From Fragilaria crotonensis (Eukaryota; Bacillariophyta; Fragilariophyceae; Fragilariales; Fragilariaceae), in NCBI GenBank assembly GCA_022925895.1, contig JAKSYS010000067.1:82412-146411 (forward strand): DNA of 64,000 bases, written 5' to 3'. Both the position numbers and the translations under genes were made by a program. This document shows, in pieces, positions 51,956 to 60,886 of the stretch. Below the pieces are notes generated by a model. That model saw nothing but the letters and a program-made list of their open reading frames with translations. It searched no databases and was not told the DNA's origin. How positions within the stretch are numbered: the stretch's first letter is position 1; each line of letters opens with the position of its first letter.

Positions 51956-54745
51956 TCACCTTTTCGTGCTATTCTTCTTCTTCTTGCTGCTGCTTGCAGC
52001 CTTGCGTTCCCTCGACGAGACAAACTGGTTTTTAGGCGATGCATCTTTCGTGGTCGCAGTTTGCTCGTTCCTTGGTTTTGCAGTGTTCAAAGAACCAAGC
52101 AGGTTGGCAAGCTTTTGCTTCGACTCGCGAATGCCGGTGTTGGTTGCGATCGATTCACTTGAATTGACTTTCCAAACACTGTCATAGTCCCATACAGCGA
52201 GTTCGAAGCGTTTGAGGATCACAGGTTTTTCAGGATGTTTCACATCCACCAATTCTGGGTCAAACAATGGATCATTCCACTTGCTTTCAGGGACTACCAC
52301 CACAGAATCTGATCCGTAGCACTCGACCACCGTCGCAGTGGTACCTTCCAAGTTGCCCTTGGCTGTTACAATTACAGTTTCGCCAGGGACAAACTCGTAC
52401 CAGCTGGTCACTGGCTTTAGGCCTTGCTCTCGAAGAAGATCGATCTCACTCTTAACCTTCTTTTTCGCTACTCTTAGTGTTGCAAGAGTGTCGCCAATAA
52501 CTTCTACGCTGTCATTCTTATCATCTTTCAAACGTTGCAGGATAGATTCAAGCCTCTTCTCCATCTCTGCGTATTTACTTTCGTAGGCGCGTGCCATGGC
52601 TAAGATCGCGTCACGACAAGCAATCGCTTCGCCTTTTGCGTTCTCAGCTTGCTGTCGAGCATGTGTGGCTTCATCGACCTGCCTCTCCAATGAGTTAGTG
52701 AGTGCCTGCAGCATCGCGCCGCCCATGTCATCACCATCACGCGAACTCGTCGCCAGTAAGCTAGCCGCTCGAGCAATCACGTCAGCTGGGAGGGGAGGAT
52801 CAGATCGCGAAGCGGCACCAAGGGCATACGAGTCGCCAATTAGACCATACTGCAATTGATAGCTAGGAAGCTTAAAGTCTCCTTCTCCGCGCTTCAACAG
52901 CACTGTGGCACAATCAAATCGAGCATCGTTGAATGACAATGCTTTGAGCCTTGGAGAGTGCGTTGTTGAAACTATTCGACAAGATTCATTCTCAAGTAAC
53001 TTCTCAAGGATTGCTTGACCGATCGCACCACCTGCAGCTGGGTCTGTCCCGCTGCCCAACTCATCGAGCAACACAAGTGTGTGAGGGTCTCCCCCGTCGA
53101 TGATTTGAGCTTGCTCAATCAAGCATGAACAGGCATTCATCTTTGCCATGAAAGTTGATTCACCTTCTGAAAGACTTTGCTGATCACCAAGTTCGACAAG
53201 GACTCGGGGGAAGAAATCGACGCGCGGAGTGACGGATGATCGATGAGGTATTGGAACAGATATTCTTGTCAACATAGACGCGACCCCAAAAGATTTCATG
53301 GCTACTGATTTACCTCCGCCATTAGGACCGCTAATCACCAGCGACCTGTTGTTGCCATCTAAGTCATCAGCGAGATGCAGGTCTGTTGGCACGGTGGAGT
53401 CGAAACTGTCAATGGCCAAAACGGGATGCACAAATTGTTGCACAGAAATACGACCCTCACGCGACATCTTTGGTACGGAGCCATTCATTTTCCTTCCAAA
53501 GGCTGCCCTCGCAAAAATAACATCCAACCGAGCCACGACTTGCAGCGACGCGTCCATAGATTGTTGAGCCCGAACCATTGTTTGAATCAAATCTTCTTCA
53601 ATCTGGGATTCATATGCCGTTAAGGTACGTCGAACTTCCGCCAGTTCGTCACCGTAATCAACTACTGACCGCGGCTCGACGTAGCATCGGCCGGCCTCCG
53701 AACCACGAATCAGACCAAGATCTGGAGTAGCTGCCGACTTGGGAATCAGTAAAACCTTCCTTCCGTCATGCTCGAGGTATTCTGGACTTCCCCTTGTCTT
53801 TCGCAGAATCACTTTCATTTCGCGATCAATCGTTTCCACCAGCTGTTTTTCTTTGGCCCGCAATCTTCCGAGATGCGGAAACTTCTCGTCGCGGAGTCGG
53901 AAGACGAATGTAGATCGACCGTCGGGGTCCGTCAAGGAACGAACGCGGGATATCTCAACAGATTTGCCAATATGATTCAGAACAGGGAGCAAATCATCAT
54001 GTCGAATACATCGACCAATGGCTGACAAACCCGGCAGCCATGTTGACACGTCAGTTTGCTGAGCCCACTGCTTGACCTGCAATAGTGTAATCAGAACTTG
54101 TTCCGCCTGTAGAACATGCTCCAAGGACAACTCATTAAGAGGCAACCACATCCAATCATCGTCGTCTGTATCTGGACACGTTGAGGTATCGTCGGGAGAG
54201 GAACCAGCAGCATACATTGGTGGGAAAACAAGGGCTGCCGTTTCGTCGCATTGTTGATCATCATCGAGCGCCAGCATGGCCTCCTCAACCAGATTGTACT
54301 CAGAACGCGCTTCTTCGATGGATGAAGCCAATGATATTATCTCCGAATGTCTCTTGCGCGCATCATTTCGTTTGATATTGTATTGTTGCATCACTCGACG
54401 TCGCCTCGCAGGTACGTTGGTCGAAATTTGCATCCTATAATCTGAATCTTGTCCAACAAGAGCCAGGAGAGCTTGACGACCTCGTCGTGTTCCTGCATGA
54501 TCAGAAATTCCGCGAAGCAACGGTATCAGGTCCAGTGGACCGATGATTTCGTCAGGAAACCGAGTGTCGGACAAAATGATGCTCGTCGGTCGGGCGACAT
54601 CACACCTAATAGCAGCAAGAGCCCGAGCTGTACAGCGATCAACGAGGACAAAACCCTCACAGAATGGTATCAGCGTAATGGTTGTAACAACTGCGATTGC
54701 CAGAATTTTTCGCATGACGCCAATGAAACATGTTGCAATCGGCAT
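51956..54745 (-). CDS. MUTS2: MutS2-family ATPase, probably plastid-targeted, without Smr domain
   Basis: A single exon of 929 residues. A hydrophobic leader from Met11 (MRKILAIAVVTTITLIPFCEGF-VL) resembles a signal peptide with an aromatic cleavage residue, as in diatom plastid proteins. Middle region: helical core/clamp domains. Walker A SGPNGGGKSVAMK is at about residues 470-482, and Walker B/signature LVLLDELGSGTDPAAGGAIG at about 555-575, followed by STTHSPRLKAL. A coiled coil follows (690-750) and the C-terminus is Lys/Ser-rich. The nuclease Smr domain that usually ends MutS2 is not seen. MutS2 acts on recombination intermediates or stalled ribosomes. It is convergent with SF3B2, 31 nt from stop to stop. 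Confidence 0.9.
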   Translation of the reverse strand: MPIATCFIGVMRKILAIAVVTTITLIPFCEGFVLVDRCTARALAAIRCDVARPTSIILSDTRFPDEIIGPLDLIPLLRGISDHAGTRRGRQALLALVGQDSDYRMQISTNVPARRRRVMQQYNIKRNDARKRHSEIISLASSIEEARSEYNLVEEAMLALDDDQQCDETAALVFPPMYAAGSSPDDTSTCPDTDDDDWMWLPLNELSLEHVLQAEQVLITLLQVKQWAQQTDVSTWLPGLSAIGRCIRHDDLLPVLNHIGKSVEISRVRSLTDPDGRSTFVFRLRDEKFPHLGRLRAKEKQLVETIDREMKVILRKTRGSPEYLEHDGRKVLLIPKSAATPDLGLIRGSEAGRCYVEPRSVVDYGDELAEVRRTLTAYESQIEEDLIQTMVRAQQSMDASLQVVARLDVIFARAAFGRKMNGSVPKMSREGRISVQQFVHPVLAIDSFDSTVPTDLHLADDLDGNNRSLVISGPNGGGKSVAMKSFGVASMLTRISVPIPHRSSVTPRVDFFPRVLVELGDQQSLSEGESTFMAKMNACSCLIEQAQIIDGGDPHTLVLLDELGSGTDPAAGGAIGQAILEKLLENESCRIVSTTHSPRLKALSFNDARFDCATVLLKRGEGDFKLPSYQLQYGLIGDSYALGAASRSDPPLPADVIARAASLLATSSRDGDDMGGAMLQALTNSLERQVDEATHARQQAENAKGEAIACRDAILAMARAYESKYAEMEKRLESILQRLKDDKNDSVEVIGDTLATLRVAKKKVKSEIDLLREQGLKPVTSWYEFVPGETVIVTAKGNLEGTTATVVECYGSDSVVVVPESKWNDPLFDPELVDVKHPEKPVILKRFELAVWDYDSVWKVNSSESIATNTGIRESKQKLANLLGSLNTAKPRNEQTATTKDASPKNQFVSSRERKAASSSKKKKNSTKR

Positions 54746-55067
54746 TGTCGGATCGGCACATCACTCATCACACAGATGTCATTTTGATGTACACCGTACT
54801 CGGAGTATTCTGCATGAAGCGTGAATAATGAACCATGTTGACGCGATGACTCATAGCAGCCAACTGAATTGTATTCGTCCATGCAGGCCAGTGGTACTCG
54901 TGTGACATATACTGCTACTAGCTATTATGCAGAATGCAGTATCCATACTGTACTGTACGTTATCGTGGCACGTCAGTCGTCAAAAACCTCACACTACTAC
55001 TACTAGAGAGTCTACTATACAGTATACAGCCCTTGACTTTTCAAATCGTGTCAGGGGTCAGGGCTCA
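54746..55067. other. Promoter side of MutS2 up to the Harbinger element
   Basis: 322 nt with GTACTGTACGTTATCG-type GTAC words at 54930-55025. The last three bases (TCA, 55065-55067) are the left target-site duplication of the next element. Confidence 0.5.
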
Positions 55068-55480
55068 GGGCCATATTATACAGCGAAACGAAACAGTGAA
55101 TATTGGAAGTTTCGAACATTCATAACCTGTTGTCTAATAGGTTATGAATGTTCGATGTTTGTTTCGCTCTCGACCATTGTTATACAGTACAGTACCTGTT
55201 CTGAATCAAAACATTGAAGTTTTGAAAATGCAATCTTTGGAATCCACGTACGTACTTGATTGTGCATCAAATGAGCAGCACAAATGAAGATTAGCCTTTG
55301 CTGTTACATTCTTCTTGTTGTTCTCGCTGAGGGTGTTGATTGTACTGTCGACGACAGCAAGAAAGGGCATCGCAAGGGGGTTTGGGTGACAGCAGGAGTT
55401 GTTCCAGAAGGTGAAAAGGAAAGGCAGCGCAACTAGTTTCAGGAGACGACAGCAGGCAGTTCCAGCAGGCGATCAGCGAC

Positions 55481-55757
55481 GTGATCACTTCTCTGCCATC
55501 TAGCCGAGGGTGGTTGTTGCTTGTTTTGCTTCCGTCTGGTTCCGTCGCTGTCAACGAAAGGAAAAGGACGGTGCAGCGGTTACTAGCGACGGCGGCGGTT
55601 TCAGCAGGCGATCAGCAGCGTGATCACTTCTCTGCCATCTAGCCGAGGGTGATTGTTGCTTGTTGTGTTTCCATCTGGTTCCACCGCTGTGATCACTTCT
55701 CTGCCATCTAGCCGAGGGTGATTGCTGATTGTTGTGCTTCCATCTGGTTCCACTGCT
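55481..55757. repeat. About 69-bp repeats inside the Harbinger element
   Basis: GTGATCACTTCTCTGCCATC plus CTAGCCGAGGGTG(A/G)TTG and TCTGGTTCC blocks start at 55481, 55620 and 55689 (spacing 139 and 69). They lie between the left terminal repeat and the transposase start and could be subterminal binding sites. An open frame on the minus strand over them is not supported as a gene. Confidence 0.7.
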
Positions 55758-55827
55758 GTTGACAAAAGGAAAGGGTGGTGCAGCGTTTTCTGTGGACGAC
55801 GGCGGTTCCAGAGAAGCTGCAGCAAGC

Positions 55828-57235
55828 ATGACCATCATGTATTCCTCTACTAGCACTTGTATGAGTATTGCTGTGCAGGCTGCTGCTTTGACAGCAGCAA
55901 AAGTGGTTCAGTGGCGCCAAGAACAACGTCGCGGTGGCAATCGTCGAGTGCGAGGAATTGGTGCACACCGACGCTCCAGAAACCAAGTGAAAGATATCTA
56001 CCGACAGCTTGGACCAACCAACTTCAGGAAAGCATACCGGATGAAGTATCATTCCTTCAAAAGGCTTGCACAAAAGCTTCGAGATGGCATTATTAAGTTT
56101 TCGCTCATCAAGAAGAGAAGGGTCCATTCCCGTCGTCACGAAAAGAACTATCGGTATGTTCCCAACGGCCCTATCACTCCATCAGTTCGCCTTGCTTGTG
56201 CACTACGCTATTTTGCTGGTGGTTCCCCCTATGACATAATGACTTCATATTGTATTGGATACCCTGACATGATGTATAGTGTCTGGTATGTTGTCGATGC
56301 AATCAATGCACATGCTGAATTTCGAATCTCATATCCAGCTGACCATGAGGAACAGCAAGCAATTGCAGAGGGCTTCAAGAAAATCTGCTGCAAGATTTGA
56401 ATGTTGTGCTGGGGCAATTGACGGAATCCTTGTGTGGATACACAAACCATCAGCAGACGAGTGTGCCAAGGCTGGATGCAGCGAAACCAAATTCTTTTGT
56501 GGCCGCAAGCACAAGTTTGGACTCAACTGCCAAGCAGTTTGCGATTCCCGAGGAAAATTTTTAGAGGTATCCATTGTCTATCCTGGATCTACCTCCGATT
56601 GCTTGGCGTTTGAAGGGATGTCTCTTTTCTCGCGGCTGGAAAATGGTCTTCTTGCACCAGGCCTGTGTCTCTTTGGAGACAATGCCTACCTCAACTCCAT
56701 CTATATGGCAACGCCGTACTCTGCAGTCTCCGGTGGAAGCAAAGATGCTTACAATTTTTATCATTCGCAGCTTCGAATCAACATCGAATGTGCCTTTGGC
56801 ATGTTCACACACCGGTGGGCAATCCTTCGCAGTGCAATGCCAATGCGAGTGTCACTCAAGAAAACAATAGGTCTTGTGATTGCTCTAGCAAAGCTTCATA
56901 ACTTTTGCATCGATGAAAATGAAGCACATGCTCCACCATCTCGTGCACTAGATGAGCTTCGAACTGAGATGCAAGGAGGCATCCCGCTTGAAGCACCAAC
57001 AATGCTTGAAGCAGCAACAACAAGCACTGGTACTCATGCACTCTTTCCACGTCAACTAATAAACGGAGGTAGACACTTTGATGACATTGATCGACAATCC
57101 CGTCGCCGCAGAATATACCAATACCAGTCCCAAGCAGATGCATTAAACCAACAGTTGCCTCGTGATTTCTTGCATAACTTGGTTGCTGAAGCGAATCTGA
57201 CACGTCCAGCGCTCGCGAGTGCTCGTCGGTCCTAG
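55828..57235 (+). pseudogene. PIF/Harbinger DDE transposase, one frameshift
   Basis: ATG 55828 opens a basic N-terminus (RQEQRRGGNRRVRGIGAHRR) and helical region ending at 56400. The catalytic part continues in the +1 frame to 57235. The frames overlap at 56280-56400, with the break near 56375-56390. Motifs of DDE_Tnp_4: Asp in GAIDGILVWI (about 56415), GRKHKFGLNCQAVCD, YPGSTSDCLAFEGM, Asp in LFGDNAYLN (about 56671) and Glu in NIECAFGMFTHRW (about 56784). All three catalytic residues are present. One base change would restore the frame; whether it is a true mutation or an assembly error cannot be told here. Confidence 0.9.
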
Positions 57236-57368
57236 TATGATGAGCTACTACGACTTCATGAGTAGTCTTTAACAGTTAGAAGTATGATGAGGAAGATGAA
57301 TGTAAATACTACTACTCCATTCTTATATGCCTGCTAGCTACTGCTACTGCAACGACAATGACAACTTA

Positions 57369-58850
57369 TCAAGGCGTCCTCGGAGTTCTTGGAGTTCCAC
57401 CATTTCGGCTGATTGGGGTAGCAATCAAAGGTTCTTCAAGTGATGCAATCTCGTGCGTAATTTGTTCAACTTCGTCTTGATAGAAACGAGCCCGAGCACT
57501 ATTAGGGTCATCAGACTCGGCATACATTCTTCGATAATTACGTGCCTGGTCTTGAAGCTCAGCAATACGACGACGGACCTGACGATCATCTTCTGCTTTG
57601 GAAACGAAGCGAATTGACTGTGATAGATCAAAGATGTCTCGCTGTGCTGCTGTTTGTTGTTGTTCTTCGTCGTCACTTTGCCGTCGTCGTCGTCGGGAAC
57701 CCGAAGAAGCTTGATTGCTGCTTGTTGCACTCGGAGCTGATGATGCATCGGATGCACCAACATCATCATCGAGTCGCTGAAGTGCAGACTGCAAAAGCTG
57801 GTGACGGTCGGCCATTTCCCAAAAATAGAGCAGGTACGAAGGTTTTCCACAAAGAAAGGCTGCTCGGCTCTGCAGTGCACATTCAGAACGTCTCGTTGCT
57901 GACAGCGATCCAAATCTCACTGACGTCGTGTCAAATATGACAAAATCTTCGGCATTGTCAGACTCCTCTTCACCGCCAGCATGCCTGCCCCCCTCGCCTT
58001 GTCCACTTCTCTCCCAGTTTTGGATGATACGAATAAGGTTTGAACGGATGGATGCCAAAGCATCCTCGACCTTCTGTGGTGTGGCTCGCATAAGTGCCGC
58101 AACTTGACTGTGAGCACAGTTTGTCGGGGATGAGAAATCCTCGTGACAGTCTGATACAGCTGCGACTGGATTAAAGGCGCTGTCATTCCATTTAGCGGCA
58201 ATTAGCTCAAACACCGTTGGAGGTCTTACATCAGGGGAATTCCGAGCATCAAGTTCAAGGCGAGTTCTTGCATCAGCTCGCCGAAGAAAAGCTATCTTGA
58301 TAGCATCCTCCGTAAGGCACAAAATCAAGCGCATATATGGAATAGGACCTCTCCACTGCCCACCAGCTTGGCGTGCTTCTTCATCCCGACGTTCTTGCTC
58401 TGCATTCAAAATTACTGCTTTTACTCGGTGTATCTCATTCTTCAGGAATGAGATATCATGTTGGTCCACGATGGGGTGTAGTTGGAGCCATTCCATGCAC
58501 TTCGCTAGACTCCAGTTTGCGGGCTTGTGCTGGTGGACTCGATCAGCGGAAGTAAACATAAGCTTGATACGCCGAATTATCTCCTCTGCATATTCCATCC
58601 TTGTTGGCTTGATGTCTCGCTTCTTGATAGCATTCCACGGCTCAGCATCAAGATCAAGCATTGGATTCCCTCCCTCGTCATCATCTGTCAGACCGAAGCA
58701 CATCAGAAACAGCTGCTTCTTGCTGTTGTTGTTCTCCAAATACGCCCTTTGAGCATTTGATATGATGTTTCCATCATCCTCGAGATCAACATCACGGTCA
58801 CTGTCGTCTGTTTCATCATCACCACGCTGACGATGGCTCTCGTTGCTCAT
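57369..58850 (-). CDS. Companion protein of the Harbinger element (second ORF)
   Basis: 493 residues from ATG 58850 (the frame extends upstream without ATG). Intact. An acidic N-terminus (Asp/Glu-rich 10-30) precedes a region with 'PANWSLAKCMEWLQLHPI' and a helical part. A second block has 'FGSLSATRRSECALQSRAAF', then a Ser/Arg-rich linker and a C-terminal coiled coil (RRRIAELQDQARNYRRMY) that ends in TPRTPRTP. PIF/Harbinger elements usually encode a Myb-like partner that imports the transposase and helps bind DNA. No clear Myb/SANT pattern is visible here, so the role is inferred from position. Confidence 0.75.
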   Translation of the reverse strand: MSNESHRQRGDDETDDSDRDVDLEDDGNIISNAQRAYLENNNSKKQLFLMCFGLTDDDEGGNPMLDLDAEPWNAIKKRDIKPTRMEYAEEIIRRIKLMFTSADRVHQHKPANWSLAKCMEWLQLHPIVDQHDISFLKNEIHRVKAVILNAEQERRDEEARQAGGQWRGPIPYMRLILCLTEDAIKIAFLRRADARTRLELDARNSPDVRPPTVFELIAAKWNDSAFNPVAAVSDCHEDFSSPTNCAHSQVAALMRATPQKVEDALASIRSNLIRIIQNWERSGQGEGGRHAGGEEESDNAEDFVIFDTTSVRFGSLSATRRSECALQSRAAFLCGKPSYLLYFWEMADRHQLLQSALQRLDDDVGASDASSAPSATSSNQASSGSRRRRRQSDDEEQQQTAAQRDIFDLSQSIRFVSKAEDDRQVRRRIAELQDQARNYRRMYAESDDPNSARARFYQDEVEQITHEIASLEEPLIATPISRNGGTPRTPRTP

Positions 58851-59112
58851 GATGGTTACACACAAAAACAATACAGGACTGCTGCTCAAACCTCAAACTG
58901 CTGAAATCAATGTGAGTGATGACGAAAGTGCTCTGGATCAATAGGTTATGAATGTTCAATACTTTGTTTGGGGCATCGTCACTTCAAACTTTCAAGTGAC
59001 GATGGCGACGTCATGGATCTCAAAAGGTCGAACATTCATAACCTATTCAATAGGTTATGAATGTTCAAAACTTCGAAACTTCAATGATGAGTTTCGCCGT
59101 ATAATATGGCCC

Positions 59113-60067
59113 TCAATGGTAATAATGCCATTACTGTATATTAGTTGTGTTTCAACAACGATAGTCTTGCTCTTTTCGCCTTTGAGTAGCGGACAATATT
59201 GTCGAGCCGATTGTCGATCCCAATTGGTTCGCAGTTTGTGAGCAATTCTTAATTCTTTCGCCTGGCACGAGGGTCATCCCAATTGGCATCGGGAGATGTC
59301 TGACATGCAAAGGAATGGCTAATCAGCATCAATGTTATCGATACATCCCATGCAGCATCGCACTTATTCGAGCGGAGCTGGTCCGAATGGAAACCACCGA
59401 ATCCTCGAGAACTAAAACCTACCTTGTTTGGTACAGCACGATTCAATTTTGGGGATCATTGTCAAGACGTAGGTGCTCGTCACGTAGGAGGCGGAGAGAA
59501 CTTTGTGTACGTTGTTCCATGATAATGGCGGAGGATTCCAGTGTTACAACAGGAAATTCGAAGACATGATGAGAAACCAAGGTTCTTTCCGGCACGGTTG
59601 TGTGAGTGAGTGTCTTTATCTACGTCCCGTAGCTTATGTCTTGATTTTATCGTTTCTATTGACCGCTTAGATTCGGTTCCCAGCAAACCACTGGGGAGTT
59701 TCGGATCGCAACCAAGAAAAGTGAAGCGTTAGGTGCAGAAAGCATTGGAAACTACAGGCGATAGGAGGGTGGATGAGGCGATGAAGATAACATAACGCGC
59801 CATACTTTGGCAGAGGTACCTTCGGAGATTGCCAACGCTTGCATTTCAATGTATCGGAAACGAGTTGTGGTCATACAGGAGTGGAAGAGGGATTATCAAA
59901 TACTAGAGAATAGTTTGGCGATGATAGGAAGCAACGATGGAGAATGACCTGCAAAGTAAAAAGTAGGCGTTACAGTTCTTTCGCGATTCCCGACTTCCAC
60001 GATTATTTCGTGATTTTTTCTGATTATAGCAAATCATGGACTCGTCTTTCAGTCTTTATCGAGCTCA
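59113..60067. other. 0.95-kb spacer with no confidently supported gene
   Basis: On the minus strand a short ATG frame (59249-59446) has a GTAGGT just after its start and a GTCAG|ACATC acceptor candidate, so a small spliced gene between about 59250 and 59600 cannot be excluded. No family was recognised. Nothing else stands out. Confidence 0.4.
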
Positions 60068-60591
60068 TTACCAACCATCTTCGGCTTCCTCAGCGATTCT
60101 TTTCTTATCCTCTTCTGACATTTCTAAATCCTCTTCCTTGGCTCCACCAGTTTCCTTCAGGGCCTTCTCCAGTTGCGACGTGAGCGATCCCAGGTCGGAA
60201 ACTGAACTGACTTCGACATCCTCCAACAGCATTCCTGCAATTTTAGTAGCCATGTTTTCAGACAAGCCACCGCCACGTTCTTTCGCGCGTTCTCCCTGCT
60301 TCTCCGTGAAGGCGACCAGCCCGATGCCGAACGCCAATCCAAACACCCCAACACCAATGCCCTGGATCACATTTTCTGTAGTTGAGATTGTGAGAAAGTG
60401 GTTAATTACCATGTTTCCAAAGGAAGAACCAAGAACTTACGGTCCAACATTTTCATAGCAGTCGACTTTCTTGGTGTCACCTGCTGTTGAAATCCATTCG
60501 CTGCTGATGGGATAGCGGAGGAGCTTCTGTGGACGAAAGCAAACCCCGAAACTGCGGGAAGCAGACAGAGAATGGCGGCTGAGCTCTTCAT
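60068..60591 (-). CDS. Small plastid-targeted membrane protein, unknown function
   Basis: Two exons, 60591-60441 and 60375-60068 (GTAAGT donor, CTACAG acceptor), encode 152 residues. The leader MKSSAAILCLLPAVSGFAFV has a signal peptide with a G-F cleavage motif typical for diatom plastid import. A Ser/Arg transit-like stretch follows. One hydrophobic segment (VIQGIGVGVFGLAFGIGLVA) lies at about 53-72, followed by a charged, mostly helical C-terminus rich in Glu/Lys. Likely an envelope or thylakoid protein. It shares a 295-nt divergent spacer with the TPR gene. Confidence 0.75.
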
Positions 60592-60886
60592 GGCAATCTC
60601 TTGTTAGTAATGATAAAGAAAGGGTGTTGCTGGTTTTTTTTTCATTCAGCCTGAAAGTTGAGTTGTCAGGATCTTCGTCGTGTTGGCTTTTCGTGTGACT
60701 CCATATTGGTGACATCAGCCACCTATTGTCCGACTTCCTGAAATGCGTCCGAGTCAGATTCCAAACTCCGTACACTCTTCAGAAATGTGACAGTGTATAG
60801 TGTACAGTGCAAGTGTACGGTGGCGAGTGGCGAGGGAAACACATATCTTCCGAAACAATGATGTCGGTCCGTTCTTCTTCTACACA
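60592..60886. promoter_or_regulatory. Divergent spacer of the plastid membrane protein and TPR gene
   Basis: 295 nt with starts on both sides; a bidirectional promoter by layout. Contains GTGTATAGTGTACAGTG near 60792-60808. No defined motif. Confidence 0.35.

Larger units (their letters stand above)
55068..59112. mobile_element. Complete PIF/Harbinger DNA transposon, 4045 bp
   Basis: Terminal inverted repeats begin GGGCCATATTATAC(A/G)GCGAAAC, at 55068 and inverted up to 59112. TCA flanks both ends (55065-55067, 59113-59115), a 3-bp target duplication as expected for this superfamily. Inside each end lies a palindromic block GAACATTCATAACCT...AGGTTATGAATGTTC (55115-55154; 59028-59068; an extra half at 58941-58958). 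Two convergent genes fill the middle: a DDE transposase (plus) and a companion protein (minus). The transposase frame is broken once, so this copy may be recently inactivated. Confidence 0.93.

Noticed and set aside
55551-55856. Minus-strand repetitive ORF in the Harbinger element
   Set aside because: It simply translates the 69-bp repeats and has no family features.
59249-59686. Possible small spliced mitochondrial-type gene on the minus strand
   Set aside because: Splice signals exist, but no reading gives a recognisable or clearly coding product.
60800-60886. N-terminal extension of the TPR protein
   Set aside because: The frame begins with GTG and the extension has no conservation features; ATG 60887 immediately precedes the first helical repeat.
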